NCBI RefSeq assembly: GCF_014750655.1
Contig: NZ_JABBXD010000002.1
Location: forward strand, 157,088 to 221,087
DNA from: Salinimonas profundi
GTDB taxonomy: Bacteria > Pseudomonadota > Gammaproteobacteria > Enterobacterales > Alteromonadaceae
Length of the DNA: 64,000 nucleotides
Direction of reading: 5' to 3'
The translations under genes were made by a program, and so were the position numbers. The notes under the pieces are model-generated. The model saw only the letters and a program-made list of their open reading frames with translations. It was not told the DNA's origin and did no database searches. Below are positions 44,901 through 53,608 of this stretch, piece after piece. Within the stretch, counting starts at the first letter, position 1; each line of letters opens with the position of its first letter.

Positions 44901-45590
44901 GTCCACACGATTACGACTGAGGCTGGAGGTTGGCGGCTGAACCCCATCTTCTTCCAAAATGGCGGCAATCATCGCCTTGATGGTTTCCATTTTGCCTTCT
45001 TTCGAATGCACTGCCTTGGCAAGTTTTTCCATGTGACGAATATGCGATTGCTGTGAGCACAGACTAAAGATACGCGCATAGCCAAGTAACTCTCGGGCAT
45101 TACTGCTTTGATTCAGTACGCCCTGATCATTTTGTAAAATCGCCCGGAAATCTTTGGTGTTCAGCTGGCTGGTCACCAATACGTTATTTCGCTTCATCGC
45201 ACGCGCTAATTCGACACTTGATACACTGCTATGCTTATTGTTTTTTTGCTCATACAAATAGTCAGTTATATCAAACGGCTTACCGATGAACCGGTAGTTC
45301 ACGCCACTGCCAGAGGAGCTTAGCACCACCTGACACAAATCCCCTTCCGGGCGGGTATATTCGTAAATAATGAAACTGGAGGTGCGAGGCAAGTACCATT
45401 TTTCAAAGCTGTCGCGCGTTGCTGGTACAACGCGGCTGGGATACTCACCATAAAAGACAGGAATCAATCGTTGTAATGTTGTTTTTCCCGACGCATTGGT
45501 TCCGCAGATATTGGTGTGCCCGTCAAGCTTCAGCTCGACAACACCGGGAAGATGAGTATCAATTAAAATTATGCGTTTTAAACCAGCCAT
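41904..45590 (-). CDS. SMC-like ATPase (MksB/JetC-like condensin)
   Basis: A large ATPase of 1228 residues from the ATG at 45590 (MAGLKRIILIDTHLPG), which has AGGA at good spacing; a longer frame upstream adds 37 unlikely residues. Walker A is GTNASGKTT (30-38). About 800 residues of coiled coil follow (about 270-1000). The C-terminal head carries a signature-like NESSSHGMAYLIL and a Walker B-like VHWPIDELGTL. The layout is that of MukB/MksB/JetC: split head with long coiled arms. It may also be classed under the uncharacterised DUF3584 ATPases. It forms a coupled operon with MksE- and MksF-like genes, with no nuclease (MksG/JetD) gene adjacent. Confidence 0.75.
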   Translation of the reverse strand: MAGLKRIILIDTHLPGVVELKLDGHTNICGTNASGKTTLQRLIPVFYGEYPSRVVPATRDSFEKWYLPRTSSFIIYEYTRPEGDLCQVVLSSSGSGVNYRFIGKPFDITDYLYEQKNNKHSSVSSVELARAMKRNNVLVTSQLNTKDFRAILQNDQGVLNQSSNARELLGYARIFSLCSQQSHIRHMEKLAKAVHSKEGKMETIKAMIAAILEEDGVQPPTSSLSRNRVDDWLKECQLIKQFDRIRPEFTKLEQANLALTTAEQTLGMLKGQFEQDKSQLSARAEQAKTSLEDNHHQRKQSDAQWYERRDLLNQTVSGARADVEKFSAELEAVEREYEQWQELDIEQLREDVASLAQWQNELETVSARYSLLTEKHQDIESAYARRLAEAGEKLNATLEQLSASRQEAAEKHSEQQQQESDALHEIKASFAQRQQSLKEAFQAQLSELKVAEAKLKGSVNNVGFNEFEQSQLDLMDATIKEATINEDAARTEYRQAQSQHHKLQQSRQEASQALDKARQLYQKEEKAVAAVNQLLYPGEGSLLEFLRKNVESWEQTLGKVLRPELLGRTDLTPRTTENSAGLYGIDLSTDMLDTPEYAQSEQALKQQLSDAQQRQKDALVQQNTCEQTLAKANEDVRNAELALTQKDNLVRSAESARKRAQQDKDGLLSEYQQALSQRKQKARGKLDANTQSQKKIVAQFESDNDELNDQLREAQTEHRFHWQQLIGDTKAQIAQCDADIKKARELAASDRKDMEAWLESELNNRGVDVDEIGQLKKRIKSLKDSITKTESQRHKVSDYERWYQTVFTGHKVKWQSGLSEARKTLSDAERSLAQENSTYRETRESLLEAQQKLEVTLKTATEQLDQVTSLGKALARISLASGEHPDEQRFDDVSIGQRLSQAQALLQEREELLSDVRNYVERFDQLIAAQAGTGLSDTWERARQECAVINAHGVKGIDHRRMVTHLSQLLNVIVPQKLQGLKEQGRIFGADLTQYYYVLADIDKRIVSQSRRITKEVDSELFLDGVSDSAVKIRSRISELEFWPELEQFRGLYDEWMASGAAELPDEEYGQSMRRVLDILGRAALTGGISKLLDIELHLREGNSDLIIRTDRQLNESSSHGMAYLILCKFLLAFTRLLRSDDSTTVHWPIDELGTLHQSNVKKIFDACHKNNISVVGAFPNPESDVLTLFENRYLIDKVSRKLQVVQPKASAIAERIQARRTQEEASA

Positions 45591-45777
45591 AGAATTCCTG
45601 TTGTTGCGTGGTGACGACGGCGCAGCACTTTTGTGAAACGGCAAATAAAGAATGCCGATAGTTATCGTTAAGAGGTTGCCTTGCCCACTTTTACAGCGCA
45701 CGAAAGTGTATTATGAATTGCAGAATTTTCCCAGCCTGTATGTGTATGCCCGCTCATACTGCATACAGCTACGCAAG

Positions 45778-45813
45778 GGCAAAAGAAAAGGCCGCCCTTT
45801 CAGGGGCGGCCTT
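45778..45813 (-). terminator. Terminator after ffh
   Basis: AAGGCCGCCC / GGGCGGCCTT, ten base pairs with a six-base loop, followed on the minus strand by TTTTCTTTT. Confidence 0.88.
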
Positions 45814-45833
45814 CTTATCATATGTAACTGCGC

Positions 45834-47225
45834 TTAGCGCGGCGGGAACATACCACCGCCGCCGCCCATGCCACCACCACCGGGTGGCATCATGCCTTTC
45901 ATCTGGCGCATCATTTTTTTCATACCGCCACCGGACATTTTTTTCATCATCTTCTGCATTTGCGTGAATTGCTTCAGCAGCCGGTTCACATCCTGGATCT
46001 GCGTGCCCGAGCCAGCCGCGATGCGACGCTTGCGCGAGCCTTTTATGATGTCAGGACGAGCTCGTTCACCCGGCGTCATCGAGTTGATGATGGCTTCCAT
46101 CTGATTAAACTGCTTGTCGTTGGCACTGTCTTTGATTTTCGCCGACATATTGCCCATGCCGGGCAACTTGTCCATCAGCCCCATCATGCCGCCCATGTTC
46201 TTCATTTGCTCAAGCTGCTCTTTGAAGTCCTGAAGATCAAAGCCTTTGCCTTTCTGAACTTTTTTCGCCAGTTGCTGAGCCTTGTTTTTATCAACCTTAC
46301 GCTCAACTTCTTCGATAAGACTCAGTACATCGCCCATCCCCAGGATGCGTGATGCAACACGTTCAGGGTGGAAGGGTTCAAGGGCATCGACTTTCTCGCC
46401 CATACCCATGAATTTGATTGGCTTACCAGTAATCTGACGCACAGACAGCGCCGCACCACCACGGGCGTCACCATCGGCTTTGGTCAGAATCACACCGGTT
46501 AATGGCAGTGCATCATTGAATGCCTTTGCCGTGTTCGCCGCATCCTGACCGGTCATCGCATCAACAACAAACAGCGTCTCAACCGGCTCTACGGCGGCAT
46601 GAAGCGCCTTGATTTCATCCATCATGTCGCTATCGACATGCAAACGGCCGGCGGTATCGACTAACAGCACGTCATAAAATTGCTTACGCGCACTGTCTAT
46701 CGCGCCTTCAACAATATCGACAGGCGTTTGTAAAACGGTAGAAGGATGGAAACCAACATTGACTTCATTTGCCAGAGTTTCAAGCTGTTTGATCGCAGCG
46801 GGCCGGTAGATATCCGCACTCACCACCATGACCTTTTTCTTTTCGCGCTCAGTCAGGTATTTGGCAAGCTTACCCACGCTGGTGGTTTTACCCGCCCCCT
46901 GCAGACCCGCCATCAACACAACAGCTGGCGGTTTGGTTGCCAGGTTCAGCTTTTCATTCGCTTCACCCATAACCGCTTCAAGCTCAGACTGGACAATTTT
47001 GATAAATACCTGGCCAGGCTTGAGGCTTTTTGAGACTTCGGCACCCACAGCCCGCGCTTTTACCTGCGCGACGAACTCCTTGACCACAGGCAGTGCAACG
47101 TCTGCTTCAAGCAGCGCCATGCGCACTTCGCGAAGTGTCTCTTTGATATTGTCTTCGGTAAGCCGCCCCCGCCCGCTGATATTGCGCAGCGACTGGCCAA
47201 GGCGGTCGGATAAATTCTCAAACAT
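45834..47225 (-). CDS. ffh: Signal recognition particle GTPase Ffh
   Basis: The SRP54 homologue that targets inner-membrane proteins with 4.5S RNA and FtsY. I take the ATG at 47225 (MFENLSDRLGQ, 463 aa); a longer in-frame extension is not supported. The N domain (about 1-90), G domain with GLQGAGKTT, DTAGRL and TKADGD (about 100-295), and the Met-rich M domain (about 325-440) are all present. The tail is a Gly/Met-rich GGGGMGGGGGMFPPR sequence. The RNA-binding SGxGxxxxDVNRLLKQF-type motif is GSGTQIQDVNRLLKQF. Confidence 0.98.
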   Translation of the reverse strand: MFENLSDRLGQSLRNISGRGRLTEDNIKETLREVRMALLEADVALPVVKEFVAQVKARAVGAEVSKSLKPGQVFIKIVQSELEAVMGEANEKLNLATKPPAVVLMAGLQGAGKTTSVGKLAKYLTEREKKKVMVVSADIYRPAAIKQLETLANEVNVGFHPSTVLQTPVDIVEGAIDSARKQFYDVLLVDTAGRLHVDSDMMDEIKALHAAVEPVETLFVVDAMTGQDAANTAKAFNDALPLTGVILTKADGDARGGAALSVRQITGKPIKFMGMGEKVDALEPFHPERVASRILGMGDVLSLIEEVERKVDKNKAQQLAKKVQKGKGFDLQDFKEQLEQMKNMGGMMGLMDKLPGMGNMSAKIKDSANDKQFNQMEAIINSMTPGERARPDIIKGSRKRRIAAGSGTQIQDVNRLLKQFTQMQKMMKKMSGGGMKKMMRQMKGMMPPGGGGMGGGGGMFPPR

Positions 47226-47462
47226 ACAAAGCAGTCTTTTATTGATGATAATTAACAGGAGACAGTATAACGAAAATTGGCCGCACAACGTACCATTGTT
47301 GTTACACTTTTGTGTTTAGATGGCTCTGATTAGGTGAAAAACAATAGCAATGGTTGAATTTATCGGTCACTTACAGTATCAATAGCGGCGGGCAAATACA
47401 TCGCTGTGGCTTGCTCTGCATCGGATTATAGCCTTTCAGGACTGTCTTTTACGGGAATTTTA

Positions 47463-48257
47463 ATGACCACGCCTTTTGCCATTGCGGCCATCATTTTTTA
47501 CTTTTTCAGTGCGGCACTGCTTGTCAGGCGTTTCGTTCAGCATCAGCATTCCGAAAATATTGCGCTGCCACAAACGGTGGCAGTACTGGCCGCGCTGGCG
47601 CACATTGTTTTTCTGGTGCAGGCGATAATGATCGCGCCCGGCCAGAATATGAGTATTACCAATGTGTTGTCTCTGGTGTCCTGGTTAATCAGCAGCACAA
47701 TGCTGGCCTCGACCAGAGTATTACCAAATCAGATATTATTACCTGTGGTGTTTTGTTTTTCAGCGCTGACGGTGGCAGCCTCGTTGCTCATTCCCGTCGA
47801 GCACATCATGCACATTGAGCTGCAACCCGGACTGGTGATTCACATCACCTTGTCATTGTTCGCCTATGGCGCTCTGGTTATTGCATTTTTATACGCTCTT
47901 CAGATGTCATACATCACCTATCGTTTGAAGCAGAAAGGGTCAAGCCTGCTCCATTCCTCGCTGCCACCACTGATGATGGTAGAAGGCGTCATGTTCAAGC
48001 TGGTTCAGATTGGCACGGTACTGCTTGTTATTTCACTTATTAGTGGATTCGTATTTCTTGAAGATATGTTCAGTAAGCAATACGCGCATAAAACTGTACT
48101 TTCCATGTTTGCACTGGTGCTTTATGTTATCGTATTAGCAGGTCAGAAATTAAAAGGCTGGCGGGCCCGCCAGGCAATCATTTTAAATGTGATTGGTGTG
48201 TTGCTACTGAGCGTTGCGTATTTTGGCAGCCGCTTTGTCCGCGAGTTTTTGTTGTAA
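47463..48257 (+). CDS. ypjD: Inner-membrane CcsA/YpjD-family protein
   Basis: An eight-helix membrane protein of the cytochrome c assembly (CcsA/CcmC) family, usually paired with ffh in gammaproteobacteria; function unproven. I choose the ATG at 47463 (264 aa), preceded by GGGA, rather than a GTG 57 bases upstream. Conserved features are the helix-rich core with HITLSLFAYGALVIAFLYALQ (His in HIxLS) and GFVFLEDMFS near residue 195-205. Confidence 0.85.
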   Translation: MTTPFAIAAIIFYFFSAALLVRRFVQHQHSENIALPQTVAVLAALAHIVFLVQAIMIAPGQNMSITNVLSLVSWLISSTMLASTRVLPNQILLPVVFCFSALTVAASLLIPVEHIMHIELQPGLVIHITLSLFAYGALVIAFLYALQMSYITYRLKQKGSSLLHSSLPPLMMVEGVMFKLVQIGTVLLVISLISGFVFLEDMFSKQYAHKTVLSMFALVLYVIVLAGQKLKGWRARQAIILNVIGVLLLSVAYFGSRFVREFLL

Positions 48258-48361
48258 GGGTAACCTCTGGCTTACTTTCTATCACTAAATCTGGTTTAGC
48301 CTTGCAACCTGCCCGTCAAATTACTACATTGAACATCACTTTAGGTACAGGAACCCAATAG

Positions 48362-49657
48362 TTGGACGACATATCTACCAGCACTCTGTTTATTATTCTT
48401 GCGGTGCTAATTTTATTTTCAGCGTACTTCTCCAGTTCAGAAACAGGCATGATGTCGATAAACCGGTATCGGCTGAAGCATCTGCAAAAAGAAGGAAATA
48501 GTGCCGCTAACCGTGTCCAGCGTTTACTTGAGCGTCCTGACCGACTGATAGGCCTCATTCTCATAGGCAATAATCTGGTCAACATTGCGGCGTCGTCCAT
48601 TGCAACAATCATTTGTGTACGGCTTTTCGGTGATTACTGGGGCTTTTTCGCCACCACCTTTGGTCTGACGTTGATATTGCTGATTTTTGCTGAGGTCACG
48701 CCCAAGACACTGGCAGCGCTGTATCCTGAAAAAATAGCCTTTCCCAGTTCTTTGATTTTGCTGCCTTTGCTTACTGTGATGTATCCGTTTGTTGCACTGA
48801 TTAACAGTATTACAAACGGTATTCTCTATTTGCTGAGAATTAATCCAACCAATGGCAGCGATGATTCGCTAAGCCGGGAAGAGTTACGCACAGTGGTGTA
48901 TGAAGCTGGCGCTATGATTCCCAAGAAACACCAGGATATGCTGGTTAGTATTCTTGACCTGGAAAGTGTGACAGCAGAAGACATCATGGTGCCGCGCGCC
49001 GAAATTTTCGCCATCGACATTAATGACGACTGGAAAAAAATTCAGAAGCAGCTGACCAGCTCACAGCATACCCGTGTATTGTTGTATCGCGATAGCATTG
49101 ATGATGCTGTTGGTTTTGTTCATGTTCGCGATGCGTTGCGTCTGCTTTCCAAAGATCAATTTACCAAGTCAAGTTTGCTTCGGGCTGTCAGAGAAATTTA
49201 CTTCACGCCTGAATCTACCCCACTACATACTCTGATGTATAAGTTCCAGGCCGAAAAAGAGCGCATAGCCCTGGTGGTCGATGAATATGGCGACATCATG
49301 GGACTGGTCACACTGGAAGATATTCTTGAAGAAATTATCGGTGACTTCACGACCAGCATGGTGCCGGATCATAGTAAAGAAGTGAATGTACAACAGGACG
49401 GCAGCGTATTGATTGATGGCAGTGCGAACATCCGTGATTTGAATAAGGAAATGGACTGGGCGCTACCCACAGAAGGCCCCAAAACACTTAATGGACTGAT
49501 TTTAGAGTATCTTGAAGAAATTCCGGAAAATAAAGTGAGTGTCCGGCTGGCTGGCTATCCGATTGAGATTGTGGATATCAACGAAAACATGATTAAAACG
49601 GTAAGAATCATGCCTGAATTTTACACCCGGCAGGCTGAACCGGAAACAGATAACTAG
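48362..49657 (+). CDS. CNNM/CorC-type membrane protein (YfjD-like)
   Basis: A DUF21-CBS-CorC_HlyC protein, a family linked to magnesium/cobalt transport. It has 431 residues: a DUF21 membrane domain (about 5-185; FSSSETGMMSINRYRL and GNNLVNIAASS), two CBS repeats (about 205-330; EDIMVPRAEIFAIDI and VVDEYGDIMGLVTLEDILEE), and a C-terminal CorC domain (about 345-430). It starts with TTG at 48362, with AGGA upstream. It follows ypjD, the usual neighbour. Confidence 0.9.
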   Translation: MDDISTSTLFIILAVLILFSAYFSSSETGMMSINRYRLKHLQKEGNSAANRVQRLLERPDRLIGLILIGNNLVNIAASSIATIICVRLFGDYWGFFATTFGLTLILLIFAEVTPKTLAALYPEKIAFPSSLILLPLLTVMYPFVALINSITNGILYLLRINPTNGSDDSLSREELRTVVYEAGAMIPKKHQDMLVSILDLESVTAEDIMVPRAEIFAIDINDDWKKIQKQLTSSQHTRVLLYRDSIDDAVGFVHVRDALRLLSKDQFTKSSLLRAVREIYFTPESTPLHTLMYKFQAEKERIALVVDEYGDIMGLVTLEDILEEIIGDFTTSMVPDHSKEVNVQQDGSVLIDGSANIRDLNKEMDWALPTEGPKTLNGLILEYLEEIPENKVSVRLAGYPIEIVDINENMIKTVRIMPEFYTRQAEPETDN

Positions 49658-49669
49658 CTAAGCAAGGCG

Positions 49670-49849
49670 TTACTTTTTAACTTGGGTACGCTTGGCTAAC
49701 ACCTGCGCTTTTGCAGCGGCGACTTTCGATGACAAGTTATTAAGCTTGCCCAGTAACTCACGCATCTCTTCATCTTCACGCAGATCCGACTCGGCCAGGT
49801 GGCTTTCGAGTGAACGCCTGAGAAGCTCAGGGATCGATTTGGTGGTCAT
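49670..49849 (-). CDS. Small helical protein, 59 residues
   Basis: A short frame, ATG at 49849, in the gap between corC-like and sixA. The product starts MTTKSIPELLRRSLESHLAE, is highly charged and predicted fully helical (possible coiled coil about 25-55), and ends QVKK. GAGGA lies ten bases upstream, a rather long spacing. I do not recognise it. Coding is supported by a regular codon pattern and the absence of any other candidate here. Confidence 0.5.
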   Translation of the reverse strand: MTTKSIPELLRRSLESHLAESDLREDEEMRELLGKLNNLSSKVAAAKAQVLAKRTQVKK

Positions 49850-50015
49850 GGTGATGTCGTCCTCTACAAATACCTACCGGTAAACCACAGCGCATTGTTT
49901 GCTGCAGTCACTCACTAGATCTTATATCGGTCAGGATCGGGAGTTCTTAAGATCAATCGTCAAAAAAATGACAAAAAGTGAGCACTTCGGCCCGTGTTTG
50001 TGTGGTGAAGGGAAC

Positions 50016-50525
50016 TTAGCGCCCCTGATAATGCTCCAACAACTCGCCACGATGACCAATGCCGGAATAATTTATAACGGCCACGGACGCAGTAGCAAAC
50101 AATGGCATGCGTTGTATCTGACAAATTTCATCTAGCAAATAGCTGACAAAGGGCATATGACTGACCACAAGTAATGATCGCAGAGGTTTAAGTCTGGTTC
50201 GGGATTGTTGAAGCAGCGCATCAATGTAATCATGTGTCAGATGGATATCCCCGTCTGGTACGATATCATTGCAAATCTGGTTATTCAGAAACCGGTGATG
50301 CTGTTGCATCACTTCAAAGGTTTGTTTCGTGCGACGATAGGGGGAAACAAGTGCCATATCAATTGTTTGACTTTGACTGTACTTTTCCAGCCATTTAGAC
50401 GTAGCCAATGACTGTAACCGGCCATTGTCAGTCAGCTGCCGCTGACGGTCATCCCGACGAGCGGGCTCGGCTTCGCCATGGCGCATGATAAATAGCAAGG
50501 TAGAGTCGCTGCTTTGACGTGGCAT
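50016..50525 (-). CDS. sixA: Phosphohistidine phosphatase SixA
   Basis: A histidine-phosphatase of the phosphoglycerate-mutase superfamily; in E. coli it dephosphorylates ArcB and the nitrogen PTS. It has 169 residues with the catalytic RHGEAE (about 15-20), the SPYRRTKQT segment (about 60-68) and the second His in VVSHMPF (about 120-126). It is divergent from the M16 protease gene. Confidence 0.9.
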   Translation of the reverse strand: MPRQSSDSTLLFIMRHGEAEPARRDDRQRQLTDNGRLQSLATSKWLEKYSQSQTIDMALVSPYRRTKQTFEVMQQHHRFLNNQICNDIVPDGDIHLTHDYIDALLQQSRTRLKPLRSLLVVSHMPFVSYLLDEICQIQRMPLFATASVAVINYSGIGHRGELLEHYQGR

Positions 50526-50705
50526 AACAATTATTAATACTATGGATTACTGCTGCGTAACAATATCAGAACTGCGTTTACACGCCTAGCGTTTAAAAAG
50601 AAACCTGATGTTGTTCGTACACATTTTTGCCTTAACTGATTGTGCTGTTCACTAGGCTGAAATACGGGTTTAAACGTGTCACTAATCCTTTGACCAGAGA
50701 GCATT

Positions 50706-53447
50706 TTGACAACATTAAATTTAGCACAATCAAAATTTATTACGCTTAAAAATGGGATGCGCGTCATGCTATGTCGCCCTCCCGAAGGCGAAGCGGCGTA
50801 TGTATCGCTGTCTGTAAAGGCAGGTCACTTCTACGATCCCAAAAAATATCAGGGGCTGGCTCATTTGCTTGAGCATGCGCTTTTTCTTGGCAGCCAGCAC
50901 CTGCCCAAAGCAAACGAAATTAATGACCTGGCTGAACTGTGTGGTGGGTCCATCAACGCCTGGACCGGTACCGAATACGCTAATTATCATTTTCACTGCC
51001 ATGAAAATGCCCTTTCAGCAATGCTACCCGCGTTTTGTGACATGATAGCGCACCCGCTGCTTGAACCTGACGCGCTAAGCAAAGAAGTTGAAGCCATCGA
51101 GGCGGAGTTTCAGTTTAAACGTAAGGATGATTTACGTCGTCTTTATCAGATTCATAAAGAAACCTGTAATCCGGAACACCCTTTCAGCAAGTTTTCAGTG
51201 GGTAATGCGCAGATTTTTCGTCGCGAAAGTATTGAGCAACTGCAGAATGTCCTGATTTCTCACCATCAGCGGTTTTACTGTGCCAGCAACATGGCGATGT
51301 GTATCTTTTCATCGCAGCCTGAAAATATGCTGACAGATATGCTGGAAGAGCAGTTCGGCATTGTTTCTCGCGGGAGCCCGGCACCGGCAGACTGGCCTGA
51401 ATTGTATTTACCCGAACAAATGGGCACTCAGATAAATATCGAGCCGCTTCAGGCGGCACGTCGTATGATTGTGACTTTTCCCCTGCCGGGTTTGCATAAC
51501 AACTATCAGGTCAAACCTTTGGATTACATCAGCCACCTGCTGGGTGATGAGGGCGAAGGCTCCTTACTGAATTATCTCAAGCAGCAAAACTGGGTAACCA
51601 ACCTCATTGCCGGCAGCGGGATTGAAGGGGACGACTTTAAAGATTTTAATGTCAGTTTTCAGCTAACTCAGGAAGGACTGGATAAGCGTGAGGATATTCT
51701 CAAAGCGTTATTCAGTTTTCTGGCGTTGATAAAAAGCGGAATCAGTGAGCAGTGGCGTTACGAAGAAAAGATGCAACTTTTTGCACTCGCCTATCAGTAT
51801 GAAGACGCGCCCAAACTGATGCCTGTTGCCTGTGAGTATTCTCAACACCTGTTTTTGTATACGTTTGACGAAATCCCACTTTTTCGAACGCCAATAGAGA
51901 CATACGATAAAGAGTGTCTGGATGAGGCGCTACGATATTTTGATGCCAGACGCATCAGGGTTAAGTTGATCGCCCCGGGCATCGATACGGATAAACAGTG
52001 TCGTTACTATGATGCGAAATACGCGATAAAGTCACTCGAGCCTGCTTTCATTCAGTCCCTTAATGAGGAAAGTGCATCTGCACAAATGGCGTTGCCTCCG
52101 CCAAACCCGTATTTAGGCAAAGAGTATGCGTTGTGCTTACCCGACTCATCATTTGTGAAACCTGCGTTACTCCATCAGGAACATGGGTATCGAAGCTGGT
52201 TTGGTCAGGACCATCAGTTTCATAGCCCGAAAGGTGATATTTATCTATCTTTTGATACTGAAGCATTCTGTGCAGATGTGAATGCTACTGCTGCAAAGCG
52301 GATATGGCTCGCGTGCCTGAATGACGCATTGCAGTCCCGTTATTATCGCGCGGAGATAGCCGGTCTTCATTATCGCTTATACGGCCACCAGGCTGGCTTC
52401 AGCCTGCACACCAGAGGCTTTACAAATCAGCAGGTTTTATTGGCAAAACAACTCATTTCGGCTATCAACACGACAGTCCCTGACCGCGAGCAGTTTGCCC
52501 TTCGCAAATCGATGCAAATTCAGAACCTGCAAAACTCGTTGATGAACAAACCCACAAACCGTCTGTTTTCCAGGCTTAGTGTATTGATTCAGCGAAATAC
52601 CCAGGCACCGGTAGATTTGCTGGCGGCGGTTAGTGAGTGTAGTTATGACCACATGATGGATACTGCACAGTCTGCGTTGGGCCACTATTATCTTGAGACG
52701 TTTATGCACGGAAACTGGTCTGGTGATGAAGCCAAATCATTTTGCAAAGACGTCAAAAAATTGACACCTGGCGCATCCGGTGCGCCACTTGCGCGTTCGG
52801 TGTCCCGGCTGCCTGCCGGAAAAACACTATTGCACCATGTTCCCAGTGAGCATGATGACGCCGCGGTCGTTCTTTATTTACAAGCCCCCAGCGCATCCAT
52901 TGAGGACACCGTTTTTTGCATGATTTTGGAACAAATGCTGTCCGGACCGTTTTTCAATGTGCTCAGAACACAGAAACAACTAGGGTATGTTGTAGGTACA
53001 GGGTATGTGCCTCATAACCAGCATCCGGGAATGGCTTTGTATGTTCAAAGTCCCCGGTATCCCGCTGCAGACATTTTAAAAGAAATCACGCAGTTTCTGT
53101 TTAATCAGTTAAACGAAATTGATTTTTACAGTGCGTACTGGCATACCATTCAGCAAAATCTGCTCAAGCAACTTCATGAGCACGATTTATCGCTTTCTAT
53201 GAAGTCACAGCGCCTGTGGATAAGCCTTGGCACCGCCGATTATCAATTCAACCGTAATGCAAGACTGGCGGCCTGTGTCAAAAATATGACATTCGATACT
53301 GTCAGAAGCTACGCCGAGCGCGTGGCCAACCGACAACTGTATGGTGAGTTGGTTCTATTTGCTAATGGCCACTTTAACACAGCCCCCCCGTCAACCGGGG
53401 TCAGAGAAGATGACATCGCTACCTTCAAGTCAATGATGCACCAATAA
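50706..53447 (+). CDS. M16 insulinase-family zinc protease
   Basis: A 913-residue protease III (pitrilysin)-like enzyme. The inverted zinc motif is HLLEHALFLGS (His-x-x-Glu-His, about 48-52), with the downstream Glu in EVEAIEAEF about 75 residues later. Four roughly equal M16 domains can be followed along the chain, the second half being inactive as is usual. I see no signal peptide, so it is probably cytoplasmic, unlike E. coli Ptr. The start is TTG at 50706 behind GAGAG. A terminator follows. Confidence 0.9.
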   Translation: MTTLNLAQSKFITLKNGMRVMLCRPPEGEAAYVSLSVKAGHFYDPKKYQGLAHLLEHALFLGSQHLPKANEINDLAELCGGSINAWTGTEYANYHFHCHENALSAMLPAFCDMIAHPLLEPDALSKEVEAIEAEFQFKRKDDLRRLYQIHKETCNPEHPFSKFSVGNAQIFRRESIEQLQNVLISHHQRFYCASNMAMCIFSSQPENMLTDMLEEQFGIVSRGSPAPADWPELYLPEQMGTQINIEPLQAARRMIVTFPLPGLHNNYQVKPLDYISHLLGDEGEGSLLNYLKQQNWVTNLIAGSGIEGDDFKDFNVSFQLTQEGLDKREDILKALFSFLALIKSGISEQWRYEEKMQLFALAYQYEDAPKLMPVACEYSQHLFLYTFDEIPLFRTPIETYDKECLDEALRYFDARRIRVKLIAPGIDTDKQCRYYDAKYAIKSLEPAFIQSLNEESASAQMALPPPNPYLGKEYALCLPDSSFVKPALLHQEHGYRSWFGQDHQFHSPKGDIYLSFDTEAFCADVNATAAKRIWLACLNDALQSRYYRAEIAGLHYRLYGHQAGFSLHTRGFTNQQVLLAKQLISAINTTVPDREQFALRKSMQIQNLQNSLMNKPTNRLFSRLSVLIQRNTQAPVDLLAAVSECSYDHMMDTAQSALGHYYLETFMHGNWSGDEAKSFCKDVKKLTPGASGAPLARSVSRLPAGKTLLHHVPSEHDDAAVVLYLQAPSASIEDTVFCMILEQMLSGPFFNVLRTQKQLGYVVGTGYVPHNQHPGMALYVQSPRYPAADILKEITQFLFNQLNEIDFYSAYWHTIQQNLLKQLHEHDLSLSMKSQRLWISLGTADYQFNRNARLAACVKNMTFDTVRSYAERVANRQLYGELVLFANGHFNTAPPSTGVREDDIATFKSMMHQ

Positions 53448-53453
53448 AAGTGT

Positions 53454-53489
53454 AAGCCTTTGGTAAGTTGTGCCAAAGGCTTTTCTTTT
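53454..53489 (+). terminator. Terminator after the M16 protease gene
   Basis: AAGCCTTTGG / CCAAAGGCTT with a nine-base loop followed by TTTTCTTTTG. Confidence 0.85.
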
Positions 53490-53608
53490 GTGTAAAATTC
53501 CACCTACCCTCGCCTGTCTGGCAAAAAAAAGTTGTAGAGAAAGAGTGATTTGGGCATATTGGTCATTCGGTTTGAACGAATACTGCCGATAAAACAATTA
53601 AACTAATA

